In this document: positions 25,832 to 34,811 of the stretch, one piece after another
Layout of the letters: each line of letters opens with the position of its first letter
Position numbering within the stretch: the first letter of the stretch is position 1
Position numbers and translations under genes: made by a program
Assembly (NCBI RefSeq): GCF_009858245.1
Contig: NZ_VMSB01000001.1
Coordinates: 2,547,623 to 2,611,622, forward strand
Origin: Ornithinibacter aureus
Lineage (GTDB): Bacteria; Actinomycetota; Actinomycetes; Actinomycetales; Dermatophilaceae
Direction: 5' to 3'
DNA length: 64,000 bases
Notes under the pieces: generated by a model
Seen by the model: only the letters and a program-made list of their open reading frames with translations
Told to the model about the DNA's origin: nothing
Databases searched by the model: none

Positions 25832-26557
25832 TCACTGCATGAACTGGCCGAGCATCCCGCCGGGTGTCTGGCCCCCGCTCTGGTGGCCGCCCTGGGGCAC
25901 CGACTCACTGGGCTGCACGAGCACGTACCCCTGCCCGCCGAAAGCCATCTGGAGCAACTCGCCGGTGCCGCCGCGGATCATCGACCCGAGGCCGCCGGTG
26001 TCGACGCGGATGTCCATCGACACCCCGGACGTCCAGAGCACGACGGCCTGCGCGTCGGCGAACGTCGGCGACGACGCGACGTCGAGGGCGATCGGGTCGC
26101 CCTTGGTCGTCACCGCGACGTACCCGGTGCCGCGCAGGGACACGTTGTACAGCCCGCCGGTCATCGTGGCGCCGCGGGCCTGGATGCGGTGGATGTCCCA
26201 CTGGATGGAGTTGGAGAAGGCCAGCACGTTGGCCCCGTTGACCGACAGGGCGTCGTTCTCGAGGTACATGATCTGGATCTCTGAGGCCTCGTCGGCGACG
26301 AACAGCTCGCCGCTGCCCGAGCACTGCATCATCTTCACGCCCTCGCCCGTCGCAGCGGCCTTGAGCATCTTGCCGATCCCGCCCGAGCCCTTGTTCACGA
26401 AGCGCACGTCCCCCTGGTAGGCGACCATCGAGCCGGTGCGGGCCCAGACCTCGCCGTAGCGCATGTCGATGCGCAGCAGCTTCTTGTTCTGCAGCGCGAA
26501 GGGGTCCTGGGTCTGCTTCTCCTTGAACTCGTTGAACAAGGACCCGTGAATCGTCAT
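25832..26557 (-). CDS. AIM24-family protein
   Basis: 241 aa from the ATG at 26557. A b-rich AIM24/TerD-associated fold (DUF124): VWARTGSMVAYQGDVRF, GTGYVAVTTKGDPIALDV, GGTGELLQMAFGGQGYVLVQPSE. No catalytic motif. In bacteria its role is unknown; the mitochondrial relative helps organise membrane complexes. The Gly/Gln-rich C-terminus is probably flexible. Confidence 0.85.
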   Translation of the reverse strand: MTIHGSLFNEFKEKQTQDPFALQNKKLLRIDMRYGEVWARTGSMVAYQGDVRFVNKGSGGIGKMLKAAATGEGVKMMQCSGSGELFVADEASEIQIMYLENDALSVNGANVLAFSNSIQWDIHRIQARGATMTGGLYNVSLRGTGYVAVTTKGDPIALDVASSPTFADAQAVVLWTSGVSMDIRVDTGGLGSMIRGGTGELLQMAFGGQGYVLVQPSESVPQGGHQSGGQTPGGMLGQFMQ

Positions 26558-26683
26558 CGCTGCTGCCACCTTCCGTGTCGTGTCCCGGCCCCTCGCTCGA
26601 GATCACCCCCCACGCTATGCGTGAACCCGGCCGCGGTCCTAGTGTTCGGATCAGGATTCAGGTCCACGTCAGGGAGGTCCCCC

Positions 26684-27217
26684 ATGAGTTTCTTCGAGCG
26701 AGCCAAGGCTGCGGCCAACGACCTGGCCGCGAAGGCCGACGCAGAGATGAAGAAGGCCGGCATCAGCACCCCCGGTGGTGTACCCGGCACTGGAGGGTTC
26801 GGCGGGGGAGGTGCCGCGTCGGCTGCTGGCGACCGGGCCCTGCGAGATCTCGGGGTGCTGACCTACCTCGAGGCGACGGGTCGGCCGTCGTCGGCGCAGG
26901 ACCGTGACCGGGTGCTGGCCGCGCTGCGCGGCCTCGAGTCGTCCGGCCAGCTCGGCTCGTTGACCCTGTCGGCCGCGCCGCCGCCCCCGCCGGGGTCCTA
27001 CGGTGGGCCTCCTCCTCCGCCCGGCGCTGCTGCGGCTGCTGCGGCAGCAGCCGGGTCTGCTCCTGCTTCACCACCGCCGTCGGATGCCGGGAGCCCGCCT
27101 CCGCCGCCACCCGCACCTCCCAGCGCTGCACCACCGCCCCCAACTCAGGCTCCTGCTGCCCCGGACGTCACCCCTCAAGGGGCGACGCCTCCGCCGCCCC
27201 CACCCAGCTGGGCCTGA
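26684..27217 (+). CDS. Protein with short helical N-terminus and Pro/Ala-rich C-terminus
   Basis: 177 aa from the ATG at 26684, with GGGAGG upstream. Residues 1-30 form an amphipathic helix (MSFFERAKAAANDLAAKADA); residues 45-95 look like a small folded region (LRDLGVLTYLEATGRPSSAQ); from about 100 on it is poly-Pro and poly-Ala. No membrane segment. Unrecognised. The proline tracts suggest an extended tail, perhaps for binding SH3/WW-like or surface partners. Confidence 0.6.
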   Translation: MSFFERAKAAANDLAAKADAEMKKAGISTPGGVPGTGGFGGGGAASAAGDRALRDLGVLTYLEATGRPSSAQDRDRVLAALRGLESSGQLGSLTLSAAPPPPPGSYGGPPPPPGAAAAAAAAAGSAPASPPPSDAGSPPPPPPAPPSAAPPPPTQAPAAPDVTPQGATPPPPPPSWA

Positions 27218-27242
27218 CCCGCTGACCTGCAACAAGTGCGAG

Positions 27243-28115
27243 TTAGAGCCAGGCCGCCACGAGCAGGGCCACCGGAAGGGTCGCCGACCCTGCGGCATAC
27301 AGGTACGCCACCGCGGGCAGTGCCGGGTGCGGCGGCCCGTCGGCCAGCAGCCGCAGCCGCACCGGCGCGGTGGTGCCGACACCCAGGGTTGCGCCGGTGT
27401 CGCCCGCCGGGGTGCGACTTCCCGCCAGCGCCATCAGGGCCCGGGCCGTCGCCACCTCACCGCTGCGCCGCACGGCGGCCCGGTCGGCCAGGGCCTCGAC
27501 GAGCAGCCGGACCTCGGCCAGGGCCGCCGCCGACCGCAGGCGCGACGGAACCGCGTGGTGCACGACCGTGAAGAACTCCAGCAGCAGGTCGTGTCGGCCT
27601 CGCAGGTGGGCCTGCTCGTGCGCGAGCACGGCCGACAGCTCGGCGGGGGGCAGCGAGTCGAGCACCCCCTGCGACAGCACCACCCGTGAGTGACGCCCGG
27701 GGATGCAGTAGGCCGTCGGGGTGGGGTGCTCGAGGATCCGCAACTGCGTGTGCTCACCGTCGTGCCCGGCGATGATGTCGACGAGCTGGCGGTGGTCCTG
27801 CCGCACCCGGCGCAGCTCGGTGCCGACGTCGTGCCCGGCGTAGAGCAGGCGAGCGAGAATCGCCGTGCTGGCCAGCACCGCGGGGACGAGGACCCAGGGC
27901 CGCCCCATCGGCTCGTCGGGGTCCAGCACCAGGGGCAGGGCAGACAGGGGGACCGCCACGGCGGCCACCACTCCGCCGAGCGTCACAGCCTGCCACGCCA
28001 CCAGCGACGCTCGCGGCGCGCGCCGGAACTGCCTCTGGCGGGCCATGAGGCCAGGCGCGACCCAGGCCAGCAGCAAGGCCAGGGTCGCGAGGGCGAGCGG
28101 GATCACGCCGACCAT
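27243..28115 (-). CDS. M56-family (BlaR1/MecR1-like) membrane metalloprotease
   Basis: 290 aa. Membrane helices near residues 3-22, 38-62, 70-92 and at the C-terminus. Zinc motif HEQAH in SAVLAHEQAHLRGRHDLLLE. It lacks the extracellular penicillin-sensor domain of BlaR1, as in many actinobacterial M56 proteins. It follows a BlaI gene, so the expected role is cleaving or inactivating that repressor in response to an unknown membrane signal. Confidence 0.88.
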   Translation of the reverse strand: MVGVIPLALATLALLLAWVAPGLMARQRQFRRAPRASLVAWQAVTLGGVVAAVAVPLSALPLVLDPDEPMGRPWVLVPAVLASTAILARLLYAGHDVGTELRRVRQDHRQLVDIIAGHDGEHTQLRILEHPTPTAYCIPGRHSRVVLSQGVLDSLPPAELSAVLAHEQAHLRGRHDLLLEFFTVVHHAVPSRLRSAAALAEVRLLVEALADRAAVRRSGEVATARALMALAGSRTPAGDTGATLGVGTTAPVRLRLLADGPPHPALPAVAYLYAAGSATLPVALLVAAWL

Positions 28116-28179
28116 GGTGGCAGCAAGGGGGCACGGTCACGCTCACGTCCCCCTGCACAGCACCAGAACCTTCATGTTG

Positions 28180-28200
28180 GCACCAGTTTCGACGTGGTGC
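28180..28200. promoter_or_regulatory. Small palindrome between blaI and the M56 gene
   Basis: GCACCA-N9-TGGTGC lies 65-85 bp upstream of the M56 start. It does not resemble the TACA/TGTA BlaI box, so any link with BlaI is speculative. Confidence 0.3.
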
Positions 28201-28235
28201 TCACCTGAAGCGTCAGGCATCGGGCGATAAAGTTC

Positions 28236-28272
28236 GCCGGGGGCCGGGGGCCGGGGGCCGGGGGCCGGGGCC
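28236..28272. repeat. CCGGGGG heptamer array
   Basis: Four to five head-to-tail copies of CCGGGGG directly after the blaI stop, ending in GGGGCCCCGGG. Pure G-tracts of this kind can form quadruplexes. Slippage-prone. Confidence 0.85.
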
Positions 28273-28277
28273 CCGGG

Positions 28278-28736
28278 TCAGGGGCGACGCAGCCCGCGAC
28301 GTCGAGCGGTCGGCGGCGACGCGGCATCCGCCGCTCGCCCTTCGATCTCGGCCAGAGCCGCCTTGAGGTCGGCGATCTCGTCGGTCGTCGCGCCGTCGAG
28401 GAAGTGCAGCAGGGCCGCTCGCCGGTCGGTGAGATCCATGTCGGTCATCGTGCGCCGCATCGTCTGCGCGGTCAGGGCCTCACGCGTGTCGGCGGGCAGG
28501 TAGCGCCAGGCGCGGCCGTCCCGCTCCCGGGTGACGAGCGACTTCTTGGAGAGCCGGTCGAGCACGGTCATCACGGTCGTGTAGGCGATCTCGCGCTCAC
28601 CCTCGAAGCGGTCGTGGACCTGGCGCACGGTGGCGCCCTCGAAGTCCGCGCCCCCACTGCTGGCCGCCTCCCAGAGGTGCTCCATGACGACACGCTCGAG
28701 GTCACCGAGGCGGGGTGCCGAGGTCGAGTGAGGCAT
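28278..28736 (-). CDS. BlaI/MecI/CopY-family repressor
   Basis: 152 aa. Winged helix (about residues 8-85): LGDLERVVMEHLWEA, TVRQVHDRF, IAYTTVMTVLDRLSKKSLVTRERDGRAWRY, the classic Penicillinase_R sequence, plus a C-terminal dimer region. Its AAGGAG ribosome-binding site overlaps the cydC stop (TGAAGGAG), so it is co-transcribed and probably coupled with cydABDC. The M56 protease gene follows. Together these suggest a BlaI-type switch for the cyd operon itself. Confidence 0.9.
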   Translation of the reverse strand: MPHSTSAPRLGDLERVVMEHLWEAASSGGADFEGATVRQVHDRFEGEREIAYTTVMTVLDRLSKKSLVTRERDGRAWRYLPADTREALTAQTMRRTMTDMDLTDRRAALLHFLDGATTDEIADLKAALAEIEGRAADAASPPTARRRGLRRP

Positions 28737-28746
28737 GACTACTCCT

Positions 28747-30363
28747 TCAGGGTTGAGCCAACTTCGAGGCTACGCCGAGGTCGAGCACCCGGTGAAAACG
28801 TTCGGCAGACTCCGGGCGGTGGCTGACGAGCACCACGGCGCGGTCATCGGTGGCGTCGAGGACGTCGTCGAGCACCGCGGTGGCGGTCGCGTGGTCGAGG
28901 TGGGCGGTCGGCTCGTCGAGCAGCACGAGGGGCCGGTCGGCCAGGAGGGCCCGCGCGACCCCGAGCCGGGTGCGCTCGCCGCCGGACACACCTCGGCCGC
29001 CGGTGCCGAGCCGGGTCTCCAGGCCCTCGGGCAGGGCGTCGACCCAAGCGCCCAGCCCCGCGCGGTCGAGAGCGGTGCGGATGCCGTCGTGGCTCGCCTC
29101 GGGTGCCGCGAGGCGCAGGTTGGCTGCCACGGAGGAGGCGAAGACGTGGGGCTCGTCATCGACGACGGCGACGTGCCGCCGAACCTCGTCCAGGGGCAGG
29201 TCACGCACGTCGACGCCGTCGACGGTGTGCCGCCCCCGACTGGGGTCGAGGTGACGGGCGAGCACGGCGAGCAGGGTGCTCTTGCCACTGCCGTTGGGCC
29301 CGACGACCGCGACGCGCTGGCCCGGTTCGAGGGCGAGGTCGGTGGGGGCGAGCTGGTCGCCGGTGCCGGTCCACGAGGCGGCGACCCCGTCGAGCTCGAC
29401 GTGTGTGCCGCTGACCTCGACGGGTCCGACCGAGACCGGGTCGCTGACCGCGAGCTCCTGGTCGAGCAGGGCCTCGAGGCGGGCGGCGCTGCCCTGGGCC
29501 CGGGCCAGCGCCCGCATGCTGTCCACCAGGGGCGCCAACGCGTCCCCGACGGCCACCGGCACGACGACGAGCAGCGCCGCAACCGGCGCCCCGGTCACCG
29601 CCGGGTCGGCGAGGAACGCGGCGGCCACCGTCGCCACGGCAGTGGCCACGAGCAGCGTCGCCGCCACCAACGCCCGACCCCGACTCTGCTGCCGAGTCGC
29701 CCGCCGCAGCGCGTCGTGGGCGTCGCGCAACCAGCCGGATGCCGTGTCCTGCGCCCCGATCGCCTGAAGCTCGCCGGCCTGCCGGGCGACGAGGTCGCTG
29801 ACCCGCAGCACCTCGGCCCGGGCCTCGAGCAGCTCATCACGAGAACGGGATTCGAGCAGCCAGGCGAGCCAGCACGTTGCGGCCACAGCCACCAGGAGCC
29901 CGGCCAGCACCAGCCCGACGGCGGGGGAGAACCACGCCACGAGCAGGGTCGCCACCAGCCCGGCAACGATGCTCGACAGCACCGGCACGCTCACCCGCAC
30001 CTGCGCGTCGACGACGTCGGTGAGGTCGTCGACCACCCCCGCGAGCACGCGCGAGCGAGATCGGCGACCGAGCCGGGCAGGCGTCAACGGCACCAGCGCC
30101 TGGTAGACGCGGGTGCGCTCTCGGGCGAGGTCGTCGAGCGCCGCGTCGTGCGATACGAGCCGTTCGACGTACCGGAACATTGGCCGGGCAATGCCGAAGG
30201 CCCGCACCCCGACGATGGCGGTCAGCAGGGTGAGGATCACCGGTTGCTCGCTGGCCCGCACGATCAGCCAGCCCGAGGTCGCCGTCAGGGCGATTCCGGA
30301 TGCCGTCGCGGCACCTCCCAGCAGCCCGCCGATGATCGTGGCCCGTGTCGGTCGAAGGCTCAT
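28747..30363 (-). CDS. cydC: Thiol reductant ABC exporter subunit CydC
   Basis: 538 aa from the ATG at 30363, overlapping the cydD stop (ATGA). N-terminal six-helix membrane domain (TATSGWLIVRASEQPVILTL is typical of CydC), then the ATPase domain: Walker A GPNGSGKSTLL, signature VSGGERTRLGVARALL, Walker B LVLLDEPTAHLD, H-loop VSHRPES. With CydD it exports cysteine/glutathione-type thiols (or haem) needed to assemble cytochrome bd. Confidence 0.93.
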   Translation of the reverse strand: MSLRPTRATIIGGLLGGAATASGIALTATSGWLIVRASEQPVILTLLTAIVGVRAFGIARPMFRYVERLVSHDAALDDLARERTRVYQALVPLTPARLGRRSRSRVLAGVVDDLTDVVDAQVRVSVPVLSSIVAGLVATLLVAWFSPAVGLVLAGLLVAVAATCWLAWLLESRSRDELLEARAEVLRVSDLVARQAGELQAIGAQDTASGWLRDAHDALRRATRQQSRGRALVAATLLVATAVATVAAAFLADPAVTGAPVAALLVVVPVAVGDALAPLVDSMRALARAQGSAARLEALLDQELAVSDPVSVGPVEVSGTHVELDGVAASWTGTGDQLAPTDLALEPGQRVAVVGPNGSGKSTLLAVLARHLDPSRGRHTVDGVDVRDLPLDEVRRHVAVVDDEPHVFASSVAANLRLAAPEASHDGIRTALDRAGLGAWVDALPEGLETRLGTGGRGVSGGERTRLGVARALLADRPLVLLDEPTAHLDHATATAVLDDVLDATDDRAVVLVSHRPESAERFHRVLDLGVASKLAQP

Positions 30364-31946
30364 GCCAGAACCTCCGCACCGTCGCGGGTCAGGACGACGT
30401 GCCGGTCGGCCCGGGCGACGAGCTCGGGCCGGTGCGTCACGGCGATGACGGTGCGCCGCTCGCCGAGGCCGGCCAGCACGTCGTGCACGAGGGTGGCGGC
30501 CGCCTCGTCGAGGTGCGCCGTGGGTTCGTCGACGAGCAGCACGGGCGCGGTGGACAGGGTGGCCCGGGCCAGGGCGATGCGAGCCCGCTGACCCGCGGAC
30601 AGGCCGAACCCGTCGTCGCCGAGCGGCGTCGCGAGCGCGAGCGGCAGGCCGGCGACGAACCCTTCGAGGCCGACGAGGCGCAGGGCGTCCCACAGGGCCT
30701 GGTCGTCGGCGTCGTTGCCCAGCGTGAGGGCCTCGCGCAGGGTACCGGCCGGCAGGAAGGGTCGCTGCGTGACGAGGTGGGCGCGGCCGGCGCGCACGGT
30801 ACCGGCCGTGGGCGTGCGCAGCCCGGCCGCGAGCTCGAGGAGGGTGGACTTGCCGACCCCCGAAGGTCCGGTGATGGCGGTCAGGCCCGGCCCGGCATCC
30901 AGCGTGACCCCGGCGAGCACGGCCTCCTCGGCGCCGGGGTAGGTGTAGTGGATGCCGTCGAGCACCACGCCCAGCTCGTCGCCCGGGCGCGGCGCCTCGG
31001 GCGATGCGGTGGCGGGGGCGAGCTCGGCGAGGATGCCGTCGATCGCCTCGGCGCCGTCGGCCGCGGCGTGGAACTCGGCACCGACGCGGCGCACCGGCCA
31101 GTACGCCTCGGGGGCGAGCAGGATCGCGAGCAGCCCCGCCTGCAAGGTCATCGACCCGTGGGTGAGGCGGATGCCGACGCTGACCGCGACGATCGCCACC
31201 GAGATCGAGGCGAGCAGTTCCAGCGCCGCCGACGACATGAACGCCAGCTTCAGGGTGGCCATCGTGGCGCGCCGGTGCTGCTGGCTGACCTCGCCGATGA
31301 CCTCGACCTGGCGCTGCGCCCGGCCGTAGGTGACCAGGGTCGGCAGGCCGCGCACGACGTCGAGGAAGTGCCCGGACAGTGACGACAGGGCCGCCCAGCG
31401 CTTCTCGGTGTCGGCCTGGGTGGTCTTGCCGATGAGCGCCGCGAAGAACGGCAGCAGGGGCAGGGTCAGCACGACGATGAGCGCGCTGATCCAGTCGACC
31501 CACACCAAGGTGGCGAGGGCCATCGCGGGAACCACCGCTCCGGCCACGAGCGCGGGCAGGAAGCGCGCGGCATACGGCTCGACGCTCGCGGCGCCCTGTG
31601 CGGCCAGGGTCACGGCCCGGTCGGGGTCGGGGCGGCGCTCCGCCGGCGAGGCCAGCCAGCGGGCGAGCAGGGCCTCGCGCAGCTGTGCGGTGACCTCCAC
31701 CCCGGCCCAGGCCGCCACCTTCTCCGAGACCCAGGACAGCCCGGCCCGCACCACGAACAAACCCGCCAGCCAGAGCGCCGGCGCACGCAACGGCATCCCC
31801 TCGACGACCGCGACGACGAGCGCGGTGAGCGCCACCGCCAGCCCGATCGTCGCGATCCCCTGGAGCACCCCCACGACGGCCAGAACCGCCACCGGGCGGC
31901 GCGCTGCTGGTGCCGCCCGGAGCAGTCGTGGGTCGAAGGGCCTCAT
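30360..31946 (-). CDS. cydD: Thiol reductant ABC exporter subunit CydD
   Basis: 528 aa, ATG at 31946, 19 bp after the cydB stop. Fused ABC transporter half: membrane domain with KTTQADTEKRWAALSSLSGHFLDVVRGLPTL (split here: coupling region ending in RGLPTL), then Walker A GPSGVGKSTLL, signature LSAGQRARIALARATL, Walker B LLVDEPTAHLD, H-loop VTHRPEL. Pairs with CydC, whose start it overlaps. Confidence 0.92.
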   Translation of the reverse strand: MRPFDPRLLRAAPAARRPVAVLAVVGVLQGIATIGLAVALTALVVAVVEGMPLRAPALWLAGLFVVRAGLSWVSEKVAAWAGVEVTAQLREALLARWLASPAERRPDPDRAVTLAAQGAASVEPYAARFLPALVAGAVVPAMALATLVWVDWISALIVVLTLPLLPFFAALIGKTTQADTEKRWAALSSLSGHFLDVVRGLPTLVTYGRAQRQVEVIGEVSQQHRRATMATLKLAFMSSAALELLASISVAIVAVSVGIRLTHGSMTLQAGLLAILLAPEAYWPVRRVGAEFHAAADGAEAIDGILAELAPATASPEAPRPGDELGVVLDGIHYTYPGAEEAVLAGVTLDAGPGLTAITGPSGVGKSTLLELAAGLRTPTAGTVRAGRAHLVTQRPFLPAGTLREALTLGNDADDQALWDALRLVGLEGFVAGLPLALATPLGDDGFGLSAGQRARIALARATLSTAPVLLVDEPTAHLDEAAATLVHDVLAGLGERRTVIAVTHRPELVARADRHVVLTRDGAEVLA

Positions 31947-31965
31947 GGGATGCCGTGGGGTCGCG

Positions 31966-32994
31966 TTACTTGACCGAGACCGGTGCCGGCATGTGCTGGG
32001 TGCCGAGGCGCTTGCGGAACGTCCAGTACGTCCACGCCGTGTAGAGCAGCACGATCGGCGTGAAGACCAGGGCGGCCACGGTCATGATCTTCAGCGTCAT
32101 CTCGCTGCTCGACGCGTTCTCGAGGGTGAGCGACGTGCCGTCGGCCAGGGTCGTCGGCATGACGTTCGGGTAGAGCGTCAGGAAGTACGTCGCGACGGCG
32201 CTGGCGAAGGTGACGGCGGTGCCGATGAAGGCCCAGCCCTCGCGCTCCTTGACGTTGGCGTAGATCGCGGCGAGCAGCGAGACCGCGACGATGGCGGTGG
32301 TGATCCACGACCAGAGCGTGCCCTGGGTCAGACCCAGCCAGAGCAGCAGCACGACCGCGAGGCCGGCGGTGACCAGCCCGAGCGTGGTGCCCAGGGTCCG
32401 GGCGTCACGGCGGATGTCGCCCGTGGTCTTCAGGGCCAGGAAGAACGCGCCGTGGGTGAGGCTGAGGCCAAGCACGACGAGGCCACCGAGCAGGCTCATG
32501 GGGTTGAGCAGGGTGAACAGGTTGCCGACGAACTCGCTGTCGGCGTCGAGCGGCACGCCGCGCACGACGTTGGTCAGGGCGACCCCGACGAGCAGGGGCG
32601 CCACGATGGAGCCGCCGATGATCGCCATGTCCCAGCGCGCGCGCCAGGTGTCGTCGTCGCGCTTGCCGCGGTACTCAAAGCCCATGTTCCGCACGATGAG
32701 GGCGACGAGCAGGATGAGCAGCGGCAGGTAGAACGCCGAGAACATCGTCGCGTACCACTCGGGGAAGGCCGCGAAGGTGGCGCCACCGGCGGTGAGCAGC
32801 CAGACCTCGTTGCCGTCCCAGTGGGGGCCGATGGTGTTGAGCATGACGCGGCGGCGCTTCTCGGAGTCCGCGTCGCTGGTGCCCTTGCCGAGCACCGGCA
32901 GCAGGGCGCCGACTCCGAAGTCGAAGCCCTCGAGCACGAGGTAGCCGGCCCACAGCAGACCGATGAGTCCGAACCAGATGAGTGCGTAGTCCAT
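31966..32994 (-). CDS. cydB: Cytochrome bd ubiquinol oxidase subunit II
   Basis: 342 aa with about nine membrane helices. Conserved N-terminus LIWFGLIGLLWAGYLVLEGFDFGVG and HWDGNEVWLLTAGG are diagnostic of CydB. It forms the bd oxidase heterodimer with CydA in the membrane and stabilises the quinol and haem sites. Starts 22 bp past the cydA stop. Confidence 0.96.
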   Translation of the reverse strand: MDYALIWFGLIGLLWAGYLVLEGFDFGVGALLPVLGKGTSDADSEKRRRVMLNTIGPHWDGNEVWLLTAGGATFAAFPEWYATMFSAFYLPLLILLVALIVRNMGFEYRGKRDDDTWRARWDMAIIGGSIVAPLLVGVALTNVVRGVPLDADSEFVGNLFTLLNPMSLLGGLVVLGLSLTHGAFFLALKTTGDIRRDARTLGTTLGLVTAGLAVVLLLWLGLTQGTLWSWITTAIVAVSLLAAIYANVKEREGWAFIGTAVTFASAVATYFLTLYPNVMPTTLADGTSLTLENASSSEMTLKIMTVAALVFTPIVLLYTAWTYWTFRKRLGTQHMPAPVSVK

Positions 32995-33016
32995 GGCGTT
33001 TCAGTCCTGACGTCGA

Positions 33017-34471
33017 TCAGTAGGCGAACTGGAGCGGGGCGTCCTCGTCCGCATCCGCGTGGTCGGCCGGGTCCTCGAAGGGGTCGGCGCCGCGGCGGAC
33101 GTAGGTGAGGAAGAGCTTGATCTCGATGACGGCGAGCACGGCGTACACGAGGGTGTAGGCGATCATCGAGACCCAGACCTCGGTGGCGCTGACCGACGGG
33201 GAGACCCCGGTCGAGGTGGTCATCAGGCCGTAGACGATCCAGGGCTGACGGCCGGCCTCGGTGAAGATCCAGCCCCAGCTGTTGGCGAACACGGGCGCGA
33301 GCGGGGTGAGGATCGCGACCCACGTCCAGACCGAGCCGTGGGGGACCCGGTTCTTGCGCATCGCCCACAGGGTCGCGGCGGCGGCGGCCATCGTGGCGAA
33401 GCCCAGGCCCATCATGAAGCGGAACGACCAGTAGGCGAGCGGGATCATCGGGGTGTAGTCGTCGACGAGCACCAGGGCGGCCACCTCGGGGCCGTACTGC
33501 TCGGCGACCTTCTCGGCCATCGCGCGCTCGCTGACGCGCAGCTCGTTGATGCCCTCGACCTCGCCGTCCCAGGTGCCGGTGCCGAGGAAGGAGAGCAGGC
33601 CCGGGATCTCGATGATCCGAGTGGCCTCGCTGCCGTCGAGCGAACCGATGGACAGCACCGAGAACGGGGCGTTCGTGGTGGTCTCGTAGAGCCCTTCGGC
33701 CGCGGCCATCTTCATGGGCTGGACCTCGGTCATGATCTTGCCCTGGATGTCACCGGTGACGATGACGCCGAGGGAGGCGACGAGGGCGAAGATCGCGCCG
33801 AAGCGGGTGGCCTTGCGGTACATCGGCTCGTCGTCGGTGGTGGCGTGCTTGCGCATCAGCCACAGGCCCACGCCCATGACGACGGCGCCGCCGACCATGT
33901 AGGCCGAGAAGATCACGTGCGGGAAGGTGACGAGCTGAACCTTGTTGGTGAGCACGGCCATGAAGTCGGCCATCTCGGCGCGACCCGTCTCCGGGTTGAA
34001 CCGGTAGCCGACCGGGTTCTGCATGAACGAGTTCGCCGCGAGGATGAAGTAGGCCGACAGCACGGTGCCGATGTGCACGAGCCACATGCACGCGGCGTGC
34101 AACTTCTCGGGGATGCGGCCCCAGCCGAACACCCAGATGCCGATGAAGGTCGACTCCAGGAAGAAGGCCAGCAGCGCCTCGAACGCCAGCGGGGCGCCGA
34201 AGATGTCACCGACGAAGCGGGAGTAGTCCGACCAGTTCATCCCGAACTGGAACTCCTGCACGATGCCGGTGACCAGCCCGAGGGCGAAGTTGATGATGAA
34301 GAGCTTGCCGTAGAACTTGGTCAGTCGCAGGTACTCGGGGTTGCGCGTGCGCAGCCACTGCGTGTGGAAGATCGCCACGATGAGCGACATGCCGATCGTG
34401 ATCGGCACGAACAAGAAGTGGTACACGGTCGTGATGGCGAACTGCCACCTGGCGACGTCGACGGCATCCAT
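33017..34471 (-). CDS. cydA: Cytochrome bd ubiquinol oxidase subunit I
   Basis: 484 aa, ATG at 34471 with AGGAG upstream. Haem ligand His18 in TTVYHFLFVP, quinol-site GRQPW, and the EALLAFFLESTFIGIWVFGW helix all match CydA. The Q-loop is of the short type found in actinobacteria and firmicutes. High-affinity terminal oxidase for low oxygen or respiratory stress. First gene of cydABDC-blaI-M56. Confidence 0.96.
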   Translation of the reverse strand: MDAVDVARWQFAITTVYHFLFVPITIGMSLIVAIFHTQWLRTRNPEYLRLTKFYGKLFIINFALGLVTGIVQEFQFGMNWSDYSRFVGDIFGAPLAFEALLAFFLESTFIGIWVFGWGRIPEKLHAACMWLVHIGTVLSAYFILAANSFMQNPVGYRFNPETGRAEMADFMAVLTNKVQLVTFPHVIFSAYMVGGAVVMGVGLWLMRKHATTDDEPMYRKATRFGAIFALVASLGVIVTGDIQGKIMTEVQPMKMAAAEGLYETTTNAPFSVLSIGSLDGSEATRIIEIPGLLSFLGTGTWDGEVEGINELRVSERAMAEKVAEQYGPEVAALVLVDDYTPMIPLAYWSFRFMMGLGFATMAAAAATLWAMRKNRVPHGSVWTWVAILTPLAPVFANSWGWIFTEAGRQPWIVYGLMTTSTGVSPSVSATEVWVSMIAYTLVYAVLAVIEIKLFLTYVRRGADPFEDPADHADADEDAPLQFAY

Positions 34472-34500
34472 GAGGGCTCCTGCAAGTCAAACGACAAGAC

Positions 34501-34519
34501 GTAGTAGGTCAAAAACTAC
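34501..34519. promoter_or_regulatory. Palindrome upstream of cydA
   Basis: GTAGT-N9-ACTAC lies 30-48 bp upstream of the cydA start and holds a TTGACC hexamer on the minus strand. The TACTAC/GTAGTA half-sites recall BlaI boxes, which fits the blaI gene at the operon's end. The match is loose. Confidence 0.45.
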
Positions 34520-34595
34520 TCCGTGTAGGAGAGGGCCGTCACATCCGTTCAACCTTCGAGGGGTGTGAACCTGCCCACGAAGGTACCCTCACCCG

Positions 34596-34692
34596 AACGC
34601 TTTATCGGGTTACCCGATAAAGCCCCACTTTGAGGGACAACGCTTCTCGGGTGAGGTGAGGGGTTGTCGGGTGAAGTGCCGGTCGGATGCCG
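34596..34692. repeat. TTATCGGGT hairpin element, intergenic copy
   Basis: About 95 bp in the cydA-galE gap. It opens with a 10-bp-arm palindrome (TTTATCGGGT-T-ACCCGATAAA, 34601-34621), then has ACAAC...GTTGT pairing and ends GGTCGGATGCCG. It aligns end to end with 40256-40350 inside the E2 gene. The 330-bp gap contains no gene. Confidence 0.85.
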
Positions 34693-34713
34693 TCCCGCCG
34701 GGTCTCGCGACCG

Positions 34714-34811
34714 CCGTCGCCACCCAGCCGGGTCGGGCAGCGGCAGTCGCCACCCAGCCGGGCCGGGCTGGCGTCAGGCGTCAGGCGTCAGGCGTCAGGC
34801 TTCAGGCGTCG
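34714..34811. repeat. Tandem repeats at the galE 3' end
   Basis: Two copies of about 32 bp starting GTCGCCACCCAGCCGGG (34714, 34746) are followed by six GCGTCAG-type heptamers (34771-34811). The heptamer array runs into the galE stop. On the minus strand it reads GCCTGAC, so the stop codon itself is part of the array. Confidence 0.85.

Noticed and set aside
34556-34580. Rex-type redox box upstream of cydA
   Set aside because: Only one half-site (TGTGAAC) is recognisable; the second half does not match TTCACA.
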